From Roseburia sp. (GTDB lineage Bacteria > Bacillota > Clostridia > Lachnospirales > Lachnospiraceae): a DNA stretch of 41,368 nt. Shown here one piece after another: positions 28,880-37,792 of the stretch. Below the pieces are notes generated by a model. It ran no database searches. It saw nothing but the letters and a program-made list of their open reading frames with translations, and had not been told where the DNA came from. The position numbers and the translations under genes were made by a program. Within the stretch, counting starts at the first letter, position 1; the number at the start of each line of letters is the position of its first letter. The stretch is taken from contig JAMPFV010000023.1 of the NCBI GenBank assembly GCA_023664265.1, forward strand, positions 1 through 41,368, written 5' to 3'.

Positions 28880-29335
28880 TCACAAATCCATCCAAATCCC
28901 CTCGTCGTGAATTTTGGCGTTCTCCACCGCGCGGTAGAAGCGCTGCGCCTCGTCATTGGCCGCCATAAGCGCAATCAGCTTCTCCGCACCCTGCTCCTTC
29001 AAACGCCGCCGTGCCTCCCGCAAAAGCATCTGCGCAACGCCCGCGTGCCGATAGCTCTTAATCACGCAGATCCAGTCCAGATAAGCGTTCAGCGTCCCGT
29101 CAAAGCGGCTCGCTATCAGGGAGGTGTCGATTCTCCCCACCGCCTGCCCGTCCACATACGCCAGCAGGGAGAGCGCGTTGGCAAAGCGGCTGTCCGCAAA
29201 GGTATTGCGCACCGCCTGAATATAAGCGTCGTCAATCTCCCACCCGTAGAAATCCTCCTCCGCGCGCAGCGCCCTTTCATAGCGCACGGCATCCTCTATT
29301 TTGTCCTCGGTAAATTCCTTAATCTCGATTGTCAT
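28880..29335 (-). CDS. GNAT-family acetyltransferase
   Basis: About 151 residues from MTIEIKEFTEDKIEDAVRYE. GNAT motif A is WICVIKSYRHAGVAQMLLREA, with the acetyl-CoA pyrophosphate-binding RHAGVA loop. The C-terminal motif ALMAANDEAQRFYRAVENAK carries the usual NxxAxxFY. Substrate unknown. The start was placed at 29335; an in-frame ATG at 29344 is possible. The gene begins 50 nt after the GH3 gene stop. Confidence 0.8.
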   Translation of the reverse strand: MTIEIKEFTEDKIEDAVRYERALRAEEDFYGWEIDDAYIQAVRNTFADSRFANALSLLAYVDGQAVGRIDTSLIASRFDGTLNAYLDWICVIKSYRHAGVAQMLLREARRRLKEQGAEKLIALMAANDEAQRFYRAVENAKIHDEGIWMDL

Positions 29336-29384
29336 TTTCCCCATTCTGCGCCGCCTTATAAACGCGTTTGCGGCAAATCCTTTC

Positions 29385-31562
29385 TCACTCCATGCTCCAG
29401 GCAAGCTCCTGCGGTCTTTCTCCCATAAGCTCCACGCTCCGCGCATCCGGCTGTGAAAAGCCCACGAAAAACCGATAGTTTGCTCCGCCCGAGACGCGCT
29501 CTCCGTCATCGTTTACCACCGTGAGCGCCGTCTGCGGTATCGCAATCGTAAGCTCCTTCTCCTCCCCCTGCCGGAGCGCCACGCGCGCAAACGCGCAGAG
29601 CGAGGGATTCGGCGTATCCAATTCGGAGTCCTCCTTCTTTACATAGACCTGCAAAACGTCCTCCGTGTCTGCGGCCCCCGCATTCTTTACCGATGCCTTT
29701 ATCCTGAGCGCCGTATCCGCAGCGTCACTATCCGCAGCGTCATAAGCCGCAACGTCACTATCTGCAACACCGGTATCCGCAGCGTCATAAGCCGCGGCCT
29801 TGCAGGCCGCAACCGCCGTAACACTACACTTTCCATAGGTCAGACCGTAGCCGAAGGGGTACTGCGCCTTCTGTTCCATATAGCGATAGGTTCTGCCCTT
29901 CATCGCATAATCCGTAAAGGCCGGAAGCTCCTCCAGCGTCTCATAGAAGGTTACGGGAAGCTTTCCGGAAGGGGAGCATTCCCCAAAGAGCACCTCCGCC
30001 GCCGCAAAGCCGCCCTGTCCGCCCGGATACCAGAGCTGTAAAACAGCGGAGAAATGCTCCGACGCATAGCTCAAATCCACATCGCTTCCCGCCATCATGC
30101 AAAGAATGACAGGCGTGTCAGTTTCCGCAAGAGCTTCCATCAGCCGCCGCTGAGATTCGGGAAGCTGTAAATCCCGCTTGTCGCCGGACGCGTCCATATT
30201 GCTTACGTCGCCGCCCTCACCCTCCATGGTCTCATCCAAGCCCACACACAGAATAACCACGTCGCTGTTCTGCGCGACGATCTTCGCCTCGGCCAGACGG
30301 TCAAACTTCTCGGCCAGATTCTCCGTTTTCTCCTTGAACAGCTCGCAGCCAACGGAGGTCAATACCCGCACGTCGTCTCCGAGATACCGCATCAGCCCCT
30401 CCTGAACCGTCACAAAATCCGAGGCCGTCCCATGGTAGTTCCCAATCAGCGCGACGCGGCTGTTCGCGTTCGGCCCGACGATGCCCAAGGTCTTTATCTG
30501 CTCCTTTTTCAGCGGCAGGATTCCGTCATTCTTGAGCAACACAAAGCTCTCCGCCGCCGCTTTCCCGGCCAGCGCCAAGTGCTGTGCGCACTCCACCTTG
30601 TCATAAGGTATCGAATCATACTCGCTGCCGTCAAACAGCCCCAGCAGATAGCGCGTGGTATACAGCCGTATCGCGGCCTCGGTAATTTGCTCCTGTGTGA
30701 CAAGCCCATCCTCGCAGGCGCCCAGCAGATGCAGATAGGTCACACCGCAGTTGAGGTCGCACCCTGCCGCCATCGCCATCGCGGCGGACTCGCGGAAGGT
30801 TGAGGTCACTTTATGGTGCTCATGGAAATCCCGAAGCGCCCAGCAGTCGGAGACAACATGTCCCTCGAAGCCCCACTTTTCGCGGAGAATATCCCGCAGG
30901 AGCGTCTTGCTGCCACAGCACGGCTCGCCGTTGGTGCGGTTATAGGCGCCCATCACGGACTCCACCCCCGCCTCCTTCACCAACGCCTCAAAGGCGGGAA
31001 GATAGGTCTCTTCCATGTCCTTCTTGGACACCTCGGCGTTGAACTCATGGCGCAGTGCCTCGGGGCCCGAATGCACCGCAAAATGCTTGGCGCAGGCCGC
31101 GGCCTTCATGGTCTCGCCCTCGCCCTGAAGCCCCTTCACATAGGCCACGCCCAGACGGCTCGTCAGGTACGGATCCTCCCCGTAGGTCTCATGTCCTCTT
31201 CCCCAGCGGGGATCGCGGAAGATGTTGACATTGGGCGACCAGAAGGTAAGCCCTTTATAAATGTCGCGGTCGTCCAAGGCGGCATACGCGTTGTATTTCG
31301 CACGCCCCTCGGTCGCCACAGCATCCGCGATTTCTCTTATCAAATCCACATCAAAGGTCGCGGCCATTCCGATCGCCTGCGGGAATACGGTGGCCTGCCC
31401 CGCCCTTGCGACGCCGTGCAACGCCTCGTTCCACCAATTGTACGCCGGAATCCCAAGCCGTGCGATCGCAGGCGCCTTATAACTGAGCTGACTTGCGCGC
31501 TCCTCCAATGTCATCTGCTCCACAAGGGCCTTTGCCTTTTCCCGCGCTGTTTTTCTGTTCAT
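29385..31562 (-). CDS. GH3 family glycosidase (beta-glucosidase or xylosidase type)
   Basis: 725 residues. N-terminal GH3 TIM barrel: NWWNEALHGVAR, FWSPNVNIFRDPRWGRGHETYGEDP, KHFAVHSGPE, and nucleophile Asp239 in GHVVSDCWAL. The C-terminal GH3 domain supplies the acid/base region TMEGEGGDVSN and LPESQRRLMEAL, then a fibronectin-III-like domain ends the protein. No signal peptide, so intracellular. Order and motifs fit the xylosidase/beta-glucosidase clade; true substrate unknown. The linker near residues 585-620 has a 15-bp minisatellite (29713-29802). Confidence 0.9.
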   Translation of the reverse strand: MNRKTAREKAKALVEQMTLEERASQLSYKAPAIARLGIPAYNWWNEALHGVARAGQATVFPQAIGMAATFDVDLIREIADAVATEGRAKYNAYAALDDRDIYKGLTFWSPNVNIFRDPRWGRGHETYGEDPYLTSRLGVAYVKGLQGEGETMKAAACAKHFAVHSGPEALRHEFNAEVSKKDMEETYLPAFEALVKEAGVESVMGAYNRTNGEPCCGSKTLLRDILREKWGFEGHVVSDCWALRDFHEHHKVTSTFRESAAMAMAAGCDLNCGVTYLHLLGACEDGLVTQEQITEAAIRLYTTRYLLGLFDGSEYDSIPYDKVECAQHLALAGKAAAESFVLLKNDGILPLKKEQIKTLGIVGPNANSRVALIGNYHGTASDFVTVQEGLMRYLGDDVRVLTSVGCELFKEKTENLAEKFDRLAEAKIVAQNSDVVILCVGLDETMEGEGGDVSNMDASGDKRDLQLPESQRRLMEALAETDTPVILCMMAGSDVDLSYASEHFSAVLQLWYPGGQGGFAAAEVLFGECSPSGKLPVTFYETLEELPAFTDYAMKGRTYRYMEQKAQYPFGYGLTYGKCSVTAVAACKAAAYDAADTGVADSDVAAYDAADSDAADTALRIKASVKNAGAADTEDVLQVYVKKEDSELDTPNPSLCAFARVALRQGEEKELTIAIPQTALTVVNDDGERVSGGANYRFFVGFSQPDARSVELMGERPQELAWSME
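29713..29802. repeat. 15-bp minisatellite in the GH3 gene
   Basis: Six consecutive 15-bp units of the type GTATCCGCAGCGTCA, three of them near-identical, in frame, encoding alternating Ala/Asp pentapeptides (AAYDA, ADTGV, ADSDV, AAYDA, ADSDA). They lie in the linker before the fibronectin-III-like domain. Confidence 0.85.
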
Positions 31563-31625
31563 GGTTTTTCCCCTTCCTCTCGCTTATTTTGTTGATATCA
31601 GTATAGCACAATCGGCAGAGAAAAG

Positions 31626-32405
31626 CTAATTTTCGGGGATAAATCGTTTTTTATAATGACCCCTGCCCAAAAACTCGATAAAGCCCTTGTCTCTCAGGAA
31701 TTGAAGCTGCTGACGGATTTTCGCCTCTATATTATGATTCTCGCTATGCCTTGCCTGTAAGATTTTTGTGTATGCGTATACATCCTGCAAATAAAATTCG
31801 TTCGTTTCTATATCATTCACGCAATTGAGCACATCCAACAACCACGAACGTGAAGCGATATTGGCGGTTTCCAAACTTTTTATCTGTGCATACCTTTCCA
31901 CTACCGCCTCTGCGGGTTCAATGATTCCATCTTTAATTATGCGTATCTTCCCCTGCTCCGGGATTTCGGAATATAAAATATTGCAGCCCGTCCACCCTGC
32001 ACGCCGCGCCGCAGCGGCAAGCGGCTTTCGTTTCTCTATGATCTGCGGAACAAAGAAAAACTTAGGAATCAAAATAAAATCGGTTACGATATAATCTGCG
32101 GAATACCGCATTACAAACAGCTCCGGATTGGTAATATCCGTTATCCGTTTGAGCATTGTGGCATATGCGCCGTCGTTGATCTTTTTCCCGATTTTGCCCT
32201 CTTTGCTTTTCAACTCAAATATTGCGCCACAACGGTTACATTTCATGTCTGCAACAGGTGCGTTATTTTTTAATTCAGCTATATGCGAGTTACCGCAACA
32301 GGGACAAAACATGTTCCTGCTCACCCAGCTTTCGCTCATCACTCTTATTTTTTGCGCTTTACTTTTATAGCCTTCGCCTAATGATTCGTCAAAGTGTAAA
32401 TTCAT
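31626..32405 (-). CDS. dpnI: DpnI-type methyl-dependent restriction endonuclease
   Basis: 259 residues aligning with DpnI of Streptococcus (254 aa) from start to end. Zinc ribbon Cys34, Cys37, Cys56, Cys59 and the PD-(D/E)xK triad Asp53, Glu64, Lys66 (PVADMKCNRCGAIFELKSK) fall at the same numbers as in DpnI. Further matches: INDGAYATMLKR, KRKPLAAAARRAGWTGCNI, IRQQLQFLRDKGFIEF. The C-terminal winged helix adds methyl-Ade recognition. It should cut GATC when adenine-methylated. No DpnC/DpnD-like or methylase partner is present, so the host must lack Dam-type methylation. The start at 32405 matches the DpnI start (MELHF). Confidence 0.95.
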   Translation of the reverse strand: MNLHFDESLGEGYKSKAQKIRVMSESWVSRNMFCPCCGNSHIAELKNNAPVADMKCNRCGAIFELKSKEGKIGKKINDGAYATMLKRITDITNPELFVMRYSADYIVTDFILIPKFFFVPQIIEKRKPLAAAARRAGWTGCNILYSEIPEQGKIRIIKDGIIEPAEAVVERYAQIKSLETANIASRSWLLDVLNCVNDIETNEFYLQDVYAYTKILQARHSENHNIEAKIRQQLQFLRDKGFIEFLGRGHYKKRFIPEN

Positions 32406-32449
32406 TGAAGTTCCATCCATCCTTTTGTGTTTATGGAATCTCCGCCGCT

Positions 32450-32655
32450 CGGATTACTGCGAACGCAAAAGACAACCTCCATTCCGCTTCGCTGCATCTC
32501 GGTCATCTCTTACTGCTTCATACGGTTACTAACGTTATCTGCGAACGGAAAAGTATATAAAAAAGCCCTTGAATGCAAGCTTTTCCATGCCATTCGGATT
32601 ACTGCAAATGCAAGCGACAACCTCCATTCCGCTTCGCTACATGTCGGTCATCTCT
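32450..32655. repeat. Two direct copies of a ~61-bp intergenic repeat
   Basis: 32450-32510 and 32595-32655 match at about five of six positions, starting CGGATTACTGC and sharing GACAACCTCCATTCCGCTTCG. The word GGATTACTGCGAAT recurs inverted right after the rpsI stop (32739 leftwards). No gene fits in 32406-32741. Confidence 0.75.
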
Positions 32656-32671
32656 TGCATTCCTATGAATT

Positions 32672-32732
32672 ACGGTATACTAAAGGAGTCCTCCGAGTAA
32701 ACTCGAGGACCCCTTCTGTATACCGCAATTCG
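32672..32732. terminator. Long imperfect hairpin behind rpsI
   Basis: About 28-bp interrupted stem: GGTATAC...GGAGTCCTCCGAGT pairs with ACTCGAGGACCCCT...GTATACC. It follows the rpsI stop closely and can end transcription of the rplM-rpsI operon, though no long T-run follows. Confidence 0.55.
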
Positions 32733-32741
32733 CAGTAATCC

Positions 32742-33146
32742 TTATCTCTTTGAAAACTGTGGCGCTCTTCTTGCGGCTTTCAAACCGTACTTCTTTCTCT
32801 CCTTCATACGAGGGTCACGGGTTAAGAAGCCCTCCTTCTTGAGCACCGGTCTGTAGTCTGCATCAACCTGCAGCAGGGCTCTGGAGATTCCGTGTCTGAT
32901 TGCTCCGGCCTGGCCTGTGTAGCCGCCGCCGCATACGTTTACGAGCACGTCAAACTTCTCTACCGTGTCTGTCGCTACCAAGGGCTGACGAACGATAACC
33001 TTCAACGTCTCCAATCCGAAATAATCGTCAATCCCTCTCTTATTGATTGTAATATTACCTGTACCGGGCATTAAATATACTCGGGCAACAGACTTCTTTC
33101 TTCTGCCTGTGCCATAATATCTTGAAGCATTTGCTGTTTTTGCCAT
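32742..33146 (-). CDS. rpsI: 30S ribosomal protein S9
   Basis: 134 residues; family signature [43 protein letters not shown], and the end [17 protein letters not shown] with the conserved C-terminal Lys-Arg that touches the P-site tRNA. Second gene of the rplM-rpsI operon, 30 nt after rplM. Confidence 0.98.
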   Translation of the reverse strand: MAKTANASRYYGTGRRKKSVARVYLMPGTGNITINKRGIDDYFGLETLKVIVRQPLVATDTVEKFDVLVNVCGGGYTGQAGAIRHGISRALLQVDADYRPVLKKEGFLTRDPRMKERKKYGLKAARRAPQFSKR

Positions 33147-33176
33147 TTTAATTTCCTCCTTTATTTGTCCCTTTGA

Positions 33177-33605
33177 TTAAAATGTCAATACTTCCGGCTT
33201 CTGAGCTGCATGCTTGTGCTCAGGTCCCGCGTAAACGAAGAGTTTCCTGTACATTTCACGTCCCAAAGGTCCCTTAGGAAGCATTCCCTTAACAGCATGC
33301 TCGATAACCTCTTCCGGTCTCTTGTTCAGCTTCTCTCTCAATGTCGCCTGCTTCATACCGCCGACATAATCGGAATGATGATAGTAAATCTTCTGATCCA
33401 TCTTCCTGCCGGTTACCGCAACCTTCTCCGCATTGATGACAATCACATAATCGCCGGTATCCATGTGCGGTGTGAAAATCGGCTTCCTCTTGCCTCTCAA
33501 TACACTTGCAACCTCCGCTGCCAAACGTCCTAACGTCATCCCTGTAGCATCGACTACATACCACTTTCTATCAATTGTAGCCGGGCTGGCCATAAATGTT
33601 TTCAT
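33177..33605 (-). CDS. rplM: 50S ribosomal protein L13
   Basis: 142 residues: [77 protein letters not shown]. Typical L13. Behind it lies rpsI. The leader of about 180 nt upstream of it is long and suits an autoregulatory L13 leader. Confidence 0.98.
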   Translation of the reverse strand: MKTFMASPATIDRKWYVVDATGMTLGRLAAEVASVLRGKRKPIFTPHMDTGDYVIVINAEKVAVTGRKMDQKIYYHHSDYVGGMKQATLREKLNKRPEEVIEHAVKGMLPKGPLGREMYRKLFVYAGPEHKHAAQKPEVLTF

Positions 33606-33789
33606 TGCGTTCCCTCCATATTACCTTGTCCATGGATTGTTAAAATCCGATTCGACTGTTCCGTTTGTTCCGTTTTCCTCATAATCCGCAGATGTCCGGC
33701 TGCGTTTTATGAAGTCCCGGGAACCGATTCAATACTCTATCTCAATGCCTCGTCGGGGCTTTGACTCAGCATTAGAAACTCTGTCACAA
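33606..33789 (-). promoter_or_regulatory. Long leader of rplM, candidate L13 leader
   Basis: About 184 nt of untranslated RNA between the transcription start near 33789 and rplM. Firmicutes rplM genes often carry an L13-binding leader. I see short helices but cannot verify the conserved core by eye. Confidence 0.4.
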
Positions 33790-33795
33790 TAATGT

Positions 33796-33824
33796 ATTTT
33801 ACTATACGCACCCGCGCGTGTCAA
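33796..33824 (-). promoter_or_regulatory. Promoter of rplM-rpsI
   Basis: TTGACA (33819-33824), 17 nt, TAAAAT (33796-33801) on the minus strand: near-perfect vegetative promoter. Confidence 0.8.
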
Positions 33825-33860
33825 TACCCAAAGCCGCACTCTTTTACATCTTTTTCAGCT

Positions 33861-33932
33861 CTTTTTCAAAATCAGAAAATGCTTTATATTTCTCAAACGA
33901 TTTCCGCTGCCGCAATTTTCTGATTTGAAAAA
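33861..33932. repeat. Long AT-rich inverted repeat behind the membrane protein gene
   Basis: TTTTTCAAAATCAGAAAAT and its near-complement ATTTTCTGATTTGAAAAAA flank a 34-nt loop. It follows the 147-aa membrane protein stop by about 6 nt. Large loop and no T-tract make a weak terminator at best. Confidence 0.6.
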
Positions 33933-33937
33933 ATTTT

Positions 33938-34381
33938 TTACCCGTTCCTGCGCCCGTACATATATTCTTTTATGCTCTTGCTCGCAGCCATCAGCACAAT
34001 ATCCGCAGCCGAATAAACCGCCACCAGCGCCAGCACCAAAACGGGGCCGACCGGAAGCGGCGCAAGCCCTGTCAGCGCCGGAATCGACACCACCACCGCC
34101 AGAATCGAAAACACATCTCCCACAATATAGATGTAGCGCACCCATGAAATGCCGTAAATCAACCCCGCAGCCATCAGCAGCGTCACCACCGTCCCAAACA
34201 GGTTGAAATTTCCCGTATACAATGTCGAAAGCCGCATCAGAATATGTATTCCCACTATCACATAAACAAGAATCCGCCCCGTGCGGTACAATTTTTTCTG
34301 CTGCGCATCAAACTGCTCCAGCTGCGCCTGCTGCTCCGCGTCAGGCGTCTGCTCCTCCTCATGCTCCCACCAATTTTCCAT
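33938..34381 (-). CDS. Small integral membrane protein (147 aa)
   Basis: From MENWWEHEEEQTPDAEQQAQ: acidic, Gln-rich cytoplasmic N-terminus, then four hydrophobic segments (ILVYVIVGIHILMRLS; LFGTVVTLLMAAGLIYGIS; IVGDVFSILAVVVSIPAL; VGPVLVLALVAVYSAADIV), ending in a basic tail. GGAGGAAC precedes the ATG. It follows truA by 25 nt. No family recognised. Confidence 0.75.
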   Translation of the reverse strand: MENWWEHEEEQTPDAEQQAQLEQFDAQQKKLYRTGRILVYVIVGIHILMRLSTLYTGNFNLFGTVVTLLMAAGLIYGISWVRYIYIVGDVFSILAVVVSIPALTGLAPLPVGPVLVLALVAVYSAADIVLMAASKSIKEYMYGRRNG

Positions 34382-34406
34382 GTTCCTCCTCCGTTTCCTC
34401 TCAGTC

Positions 34407-35156
34407 TTATCCTTCACATTGCAAAAACTCATATTTCACCAAGGTCAATCCACAGGCCGGCGCCGTCGGCCCCGCCTTGGCCCGGTCGAGTGAAGCCAGA
34501 ATATCCGCCGTCTCCTCCGGCCGCACGCGGCCTCTTCCGACCTCCATCAGCGTCCCCGCGATGATGCGCACCATATTGTACAAAAAACCATCCCCCGTAA
34601 TTCTTATGACAATCATATCCCCCTGCCGTTCTATCCGCAGCGCATGGATTGTCCGCACGGTTGTCTCCGCCGACGAGTCCGCGCTGCAAAAGCTTTTGAA
34701 ATCATGCCTGCCGACAAGATATTCGGCCGCCTGCCGCATCAGATCCACATCTAAGGGCACATAGGTAAAATAAGCGTACAACCGCTCCGTGGGCAGCGGA
34801 AACTCTCGGTTCAGAATCCTGTACTCATAGGTCTTTCGGCTGTCGCAGCGCCGCGGATGGAAGTCCGGCGCGACCTCCCTCGCGCACTGCACCCGGATAT
34901 CCTCCGGAAGCCGCTGATTTATGGCATACGGCATCCGCTCCACCGGCATCCGCGCCTCCGTGTCAAACACTGCAATGCTCCCCAGCGAGTGCACGCCGGT
35001 ATCCGTCCTCGAGGCTCCGATTACGCTGATGTCCTCTTTCAGAAGCGCGCACAGCGCGGCATTGAGCACCGACTCGATCGTCACCGCGTTGGGCTGCAGC
35101 TGCCAGCCGTGATAATTGGTGCCGTCATAAGCCACCGTCAACATTACTCTTCTCAC
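34407..35156 (-). CDS. truA: tRNA pseudouridine(38-40) synthase
   Basis: 249 residues. Catalytic Asp52 in GASRTDTGVHSLGS; YDGTNYHGWQLQPNAVTIE at the start; FLYNMVRIIAGTLMEVGRGR near the end. Start GTG at 35156 with AAGGAG 5 nt before. Sits after ecfT in the usual Firmicutes ecf-truA-rplM order. Confidence 0.96.
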   Translation of the reverse strand: MRRVMLTVAYDGTNYHGWQLQPNAVTIESVLNAALCALLKEDISVIGASRTDTGVHSLGSIAVFDTEARMPVERMPYAINQRLPEDIRVQCAREVAPDFHPRRCDSRKTYEYRILNREFPLPTERLYAYFTYVPLDVDLMRQAAEYLVGRHDFKSFCSADSSAETTVRTIHALRIERQGDMIVIRITGDGFLYNMVRIIAGTLMEVGRGRVRPEETADILASLDRAKAGPTAPACGLTLVKYEFLQCEG

Positions 35157-35184
35157 ATCCGCTCCTTTCGCAAAGCGCGTCTTC

Positions 35185-36000
35185 TCAAAAAATCACCTGC
35201 GGCACAAGCCTTCCCGCCGCCACGCCGATAATCAGATACCCGGCCACAAACACATACGCGATATAATCCCTGCGCGCATAGTGCAGCGGCTTCATCTTCG
35301 TGCGGTGGTCGCCGCCCCGATAGCATCTCGCCTCCATCGCCATCGCCAGATCATTCGCGCGCCGAAATGCCGAGATGATCAGCGGCACCAGCAGCGGCAC
35401 GAGACTCTTTGCCCTTTTGAGGAGGTTCCCACTCTCAAAGTCGGCACATCGGGCCATCTGCGCCTTCATAATCTTGTCCGTCTCCTCCATGAGAATCGGG
35501 ATAAAGCGCAGCGCAATCGACATCATCATCGCGACCTCGTGCACCGGCACCCTGATTTTCTTTAAGGGGCGCAGCATCCGCTCCATACCGTCCGTCAGCT
35601 GATTCGGCGTCGTCGTGAGCGTCATTACCGACGAGCCGATGATCAGAAAGCAGAGCCGCACCGCCAGCAATACCGCCAGCCGCACGCCCTCCCGGGTGAC
35701 GGTGAGCCGCCACACGGAAATCAGCGGCTCCCCCGGCGTCAGGAACAGATTGAACACCACCGTTATCATCAGCAGAAACACAATCGCCTTCATGCCCTTA
35801 ACCATAAAGCGGAAAGGCACCCGTGAAAGCTTTATCACAATCGTCAGAAAAACCGTTGCGACGGCATATCCCGCTGCCCCGTCAAAGACGAAGAGAGAAA
35901 CGATGAAGAGCACCGTCGCCGCCAGCTTCACGCGCGGATCAAGTCTATGTATCACCGAATCCGCCCGGTAATATTGTCCTAAAGTAATATCCCTGAGCAT
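35185..36000 (-). CDS. ecfT: ECF transporter transmembrane protein EcfT
   Basis: 271 residues with five or so membrane segments and the coupling-helix signature EVAMMMSIALRFIPILMEETDKIMKAQMARC and the end YRGGDHRTKM. Forms the energising complex with EcfA1/EcfA2 for vitamin-binding S components encoded elsewhere. Confidence 0.95.
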   Translation of the reverse strand: MLRDITLGQYYRADSVIHRLDPRVKLAATVLFIVSLFVFDGAAGYAVATVFLTIVIKLSRVPFRFMVKGMKAIVFLLMITVVFNLFLTPGEPLISVWRLTVTREGVRLAVLLAVRLCFLIIGSSVMTLTTTPNQLTDGMERMLRPLKKIRVPVHEVAMMMSIALRFIPILMEETDKIMKAQMARCADFESGNLLKRAKSLVPLLVPLIISAFRRANDLAMAMEARCYRGGDHRTKMKPLHYARRDYIAYVFVAGYLIIGVAAGRLVPQVIF

Positions 36001-36010
36001 ATCCCACTTC

Positions 36011-36892
36011 CTATCGTCCTATCCGACCTTTTCTTGCCGCCACAAACGCCTTCAGATACCGTTTGATTTCTTCCTTCGCCTCGTCAATGGTCGTCACGTC
36101 AATATTCACGTCATAGCCGTTGTCGCGCAGCTCCTTCATAATATAGGTCACCTGCGGCGCCGCCAGCCCGATTTCCTCAAGCTCCATATAATGGCGGAAC
36201 ACCTCGCGCGGCGCATCGTCGAGCTGCACGCTGCCCCGGTTCATCACGATAATCCTGTCCACATACTTCGCCACGTCATCCATGCTGTGTGAAACCAAAA
36301 TCACGGTAATGCCCGTCTCCTGCTTTAACCGCGCAATCCGGTCGAGAATTTCATCCCGCCCCCGCGGGTCAAGCCCTGCCGTCGGCTCATCCAATATCAG
36401 CACCTCCGGCTTCATGGCCAGCACCCCCGCAATCGCCACGCGCCGCTTCTGTCCGCCCGACAGCTCAAACGGCGACTGATAAAAGTAATCGTCCTCCAAG
36501 CCGACCAGCTTCAAAGCCTCATACGCCCGAAGCTCCGTCTCCTTCTTATCCAAGCCCAAATTCTTCGGACCGAAGCACACATCCGCGAACACATCCGTCT
36601 CAAACAGCTGATGCTCCGGATACTGAAACACCAGCCCGACCCTGCTGCGCAGCTTCCTCTTGTCATAATCATCGGCGTCGATATCCTCGCCGTTGAAATA
36701 AATGCTCCCGCTCGTCGCCCGCATCAGTCCGTTCAAATGCTGCACCAGCGTGGACTTCCCCGAGCCGGTATGCCCGATCAGCCCGATAAACTGTCCGTCG
36801 GGTATCACCAGACTGACGTCCTTCAGCGCCTGCACCGCCATCGCCGTATCGGCGCCATATACATGATTTACCTTATCCAAAATAATCGGCAT
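36011..36892 (-). CDS. ecfA2: ECF transporter ATPase EcfA2
   Basis: 293 residues: Walker A GHTGSGKSTL, Q-loop in GLVFQYPEHQLFE, signature LSGGQKRRVAIAG, Walker B VLILDEPTAGLD. Second of two paralogous ATPases in the operon, 21 nt after ecfA1. Confidence 0.95.
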   Translation of the reverse strand: MPIILDKVNHVYGADTAMAVQALKDVSLVIPDGQFIGLIGHTGSGKSTLVQHLNGLMRATSGSIYFNGEDIDADDYDKRKLRSRVGLVFQYPEHQLFETDVFADVCFGPKNLGLDKKETELRAYEALKLVGLEDDYFYQSPFELSGGQKRRVAIAGVLAMKPEVLILDEPTAGLDPRGRDEILDRIARLKQETGITVILVSHSMDDVAKYVDRIIVMNRGSVQLDDAPREVFRHYMELEEIGLAAPQVTYIMKELRDNGYDVNIDVTTIDEAKEEIKRYLKAFVAARKGRIGR

Positions 36893-36913
36893 CCGTATCG
36901 CACCCTTTCCACT

Positions 36914-37777
36914 CTACAACAGCTCCGCCATGCACCGGTCCAGCGCCTCTCGGAATTCCTCTTTCGTCAGGATTCCCTCCGGCATGGGAAAGCCCTCCCC
37001 GCGAAGCTCATGCGCCAGAAGCGTCACCTGCGGCACATCCAGACGAAGCTCCTTGAGCCGTTCCACCTGTGAGAAGACCTCCTTGGGCGTCCCCTGAAGC
37101 GTCACACGGCCCTTATCCATCACATAGACCCTGTCGGAATAAATAACCTCCTCCATGTAATGCGTAATCAGGATAACGGTTATCTTCTCAACATCATTCA
37201 AAGCCCTCACCGCCCGAATGACCTCCTTCCTGCCCTTGGGATCCAGCATCGCCGTCGGCTCATCCAGCACAATACACTTGGGATGCATCGCAATCACTCC
37301 CGCAATCGAAACGCGCTGCTTCTGCCCGCCCGACAGCTTATTGGGAGAAAATCCGCGGAACTCATACATGCCGACCGCCTTGAGGCTCTCCTCGACACGC
37401 TCCCAAATCTCCTCCGTGGGAACGCCGATGTTCTCCGGGCCGAAGCCCACGTCCTCCTCGACCACCTGTCCGATAATCTGATTGTCGGGATTCTGGAATA
37501 CCATCCCCGCCGTCTGCCGGATTTCCCACAGATGCGCGTCCTCCCTCGTGTCCTTGCCGTCCACCCACACCGTCCCCTCCGTGGGATACAGAATGGCGTT
37601 CAAATGCTTTGCAAGCGTGGACTTTCCCGAGCCGTTATGCCCCAAAATCGACACAAAATCGCCCTGTTGTATATCCAGACTGACATCATCGACGGCCTTT
37701 GTTATCCCCTCGACATTGCCCTCCTCGTCGCGCCTTATATATTCAAAGATTAAGTCCTTAACCTTAATGATTCCCAT
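36914..37777 (-). CDS. ecfA1: ECF transporter ATPase EcfA1
   Basis: 287 residues: Walker A GHNGSGKSTLAKHLN, GMVFQNPDNQIIGQVVEEDVGFGPEN, LSGGQKQRVSIAG, CIVLDEPTAMLDPKGRKEV. Pairs with EcfA2; upstream lies the J-domain gene. Confidence 0.95.
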   Translation of the reverse strand: MGIIKVKDLIFEYIRRDEEGNVEGITKAVDDVSLDIQQGDFVSILGHNGSGKSTLAKHLNAILYPTEGTVWVDGKDTREDAHLWEIRQTAGMVFQNPDNQIIGQVVEEDVGFGPENIGVPTEEIWERVEESLKAVGMYEFRGFSPNKLSGGQKQRVSIAGVIAMHPKCIVLDEPTAMLDPKGRKEVIRAVRALNDVEKITVILITHYMEEVIYSDRVYVMDKGRVTLQGTPKEVFSQVERLKELRLDVPQVTLLAHELRGEGFPMPEGILTKEEFREALDRCMAELL

Positions 37778-37792
37778 ATCACGCCACCCGTT

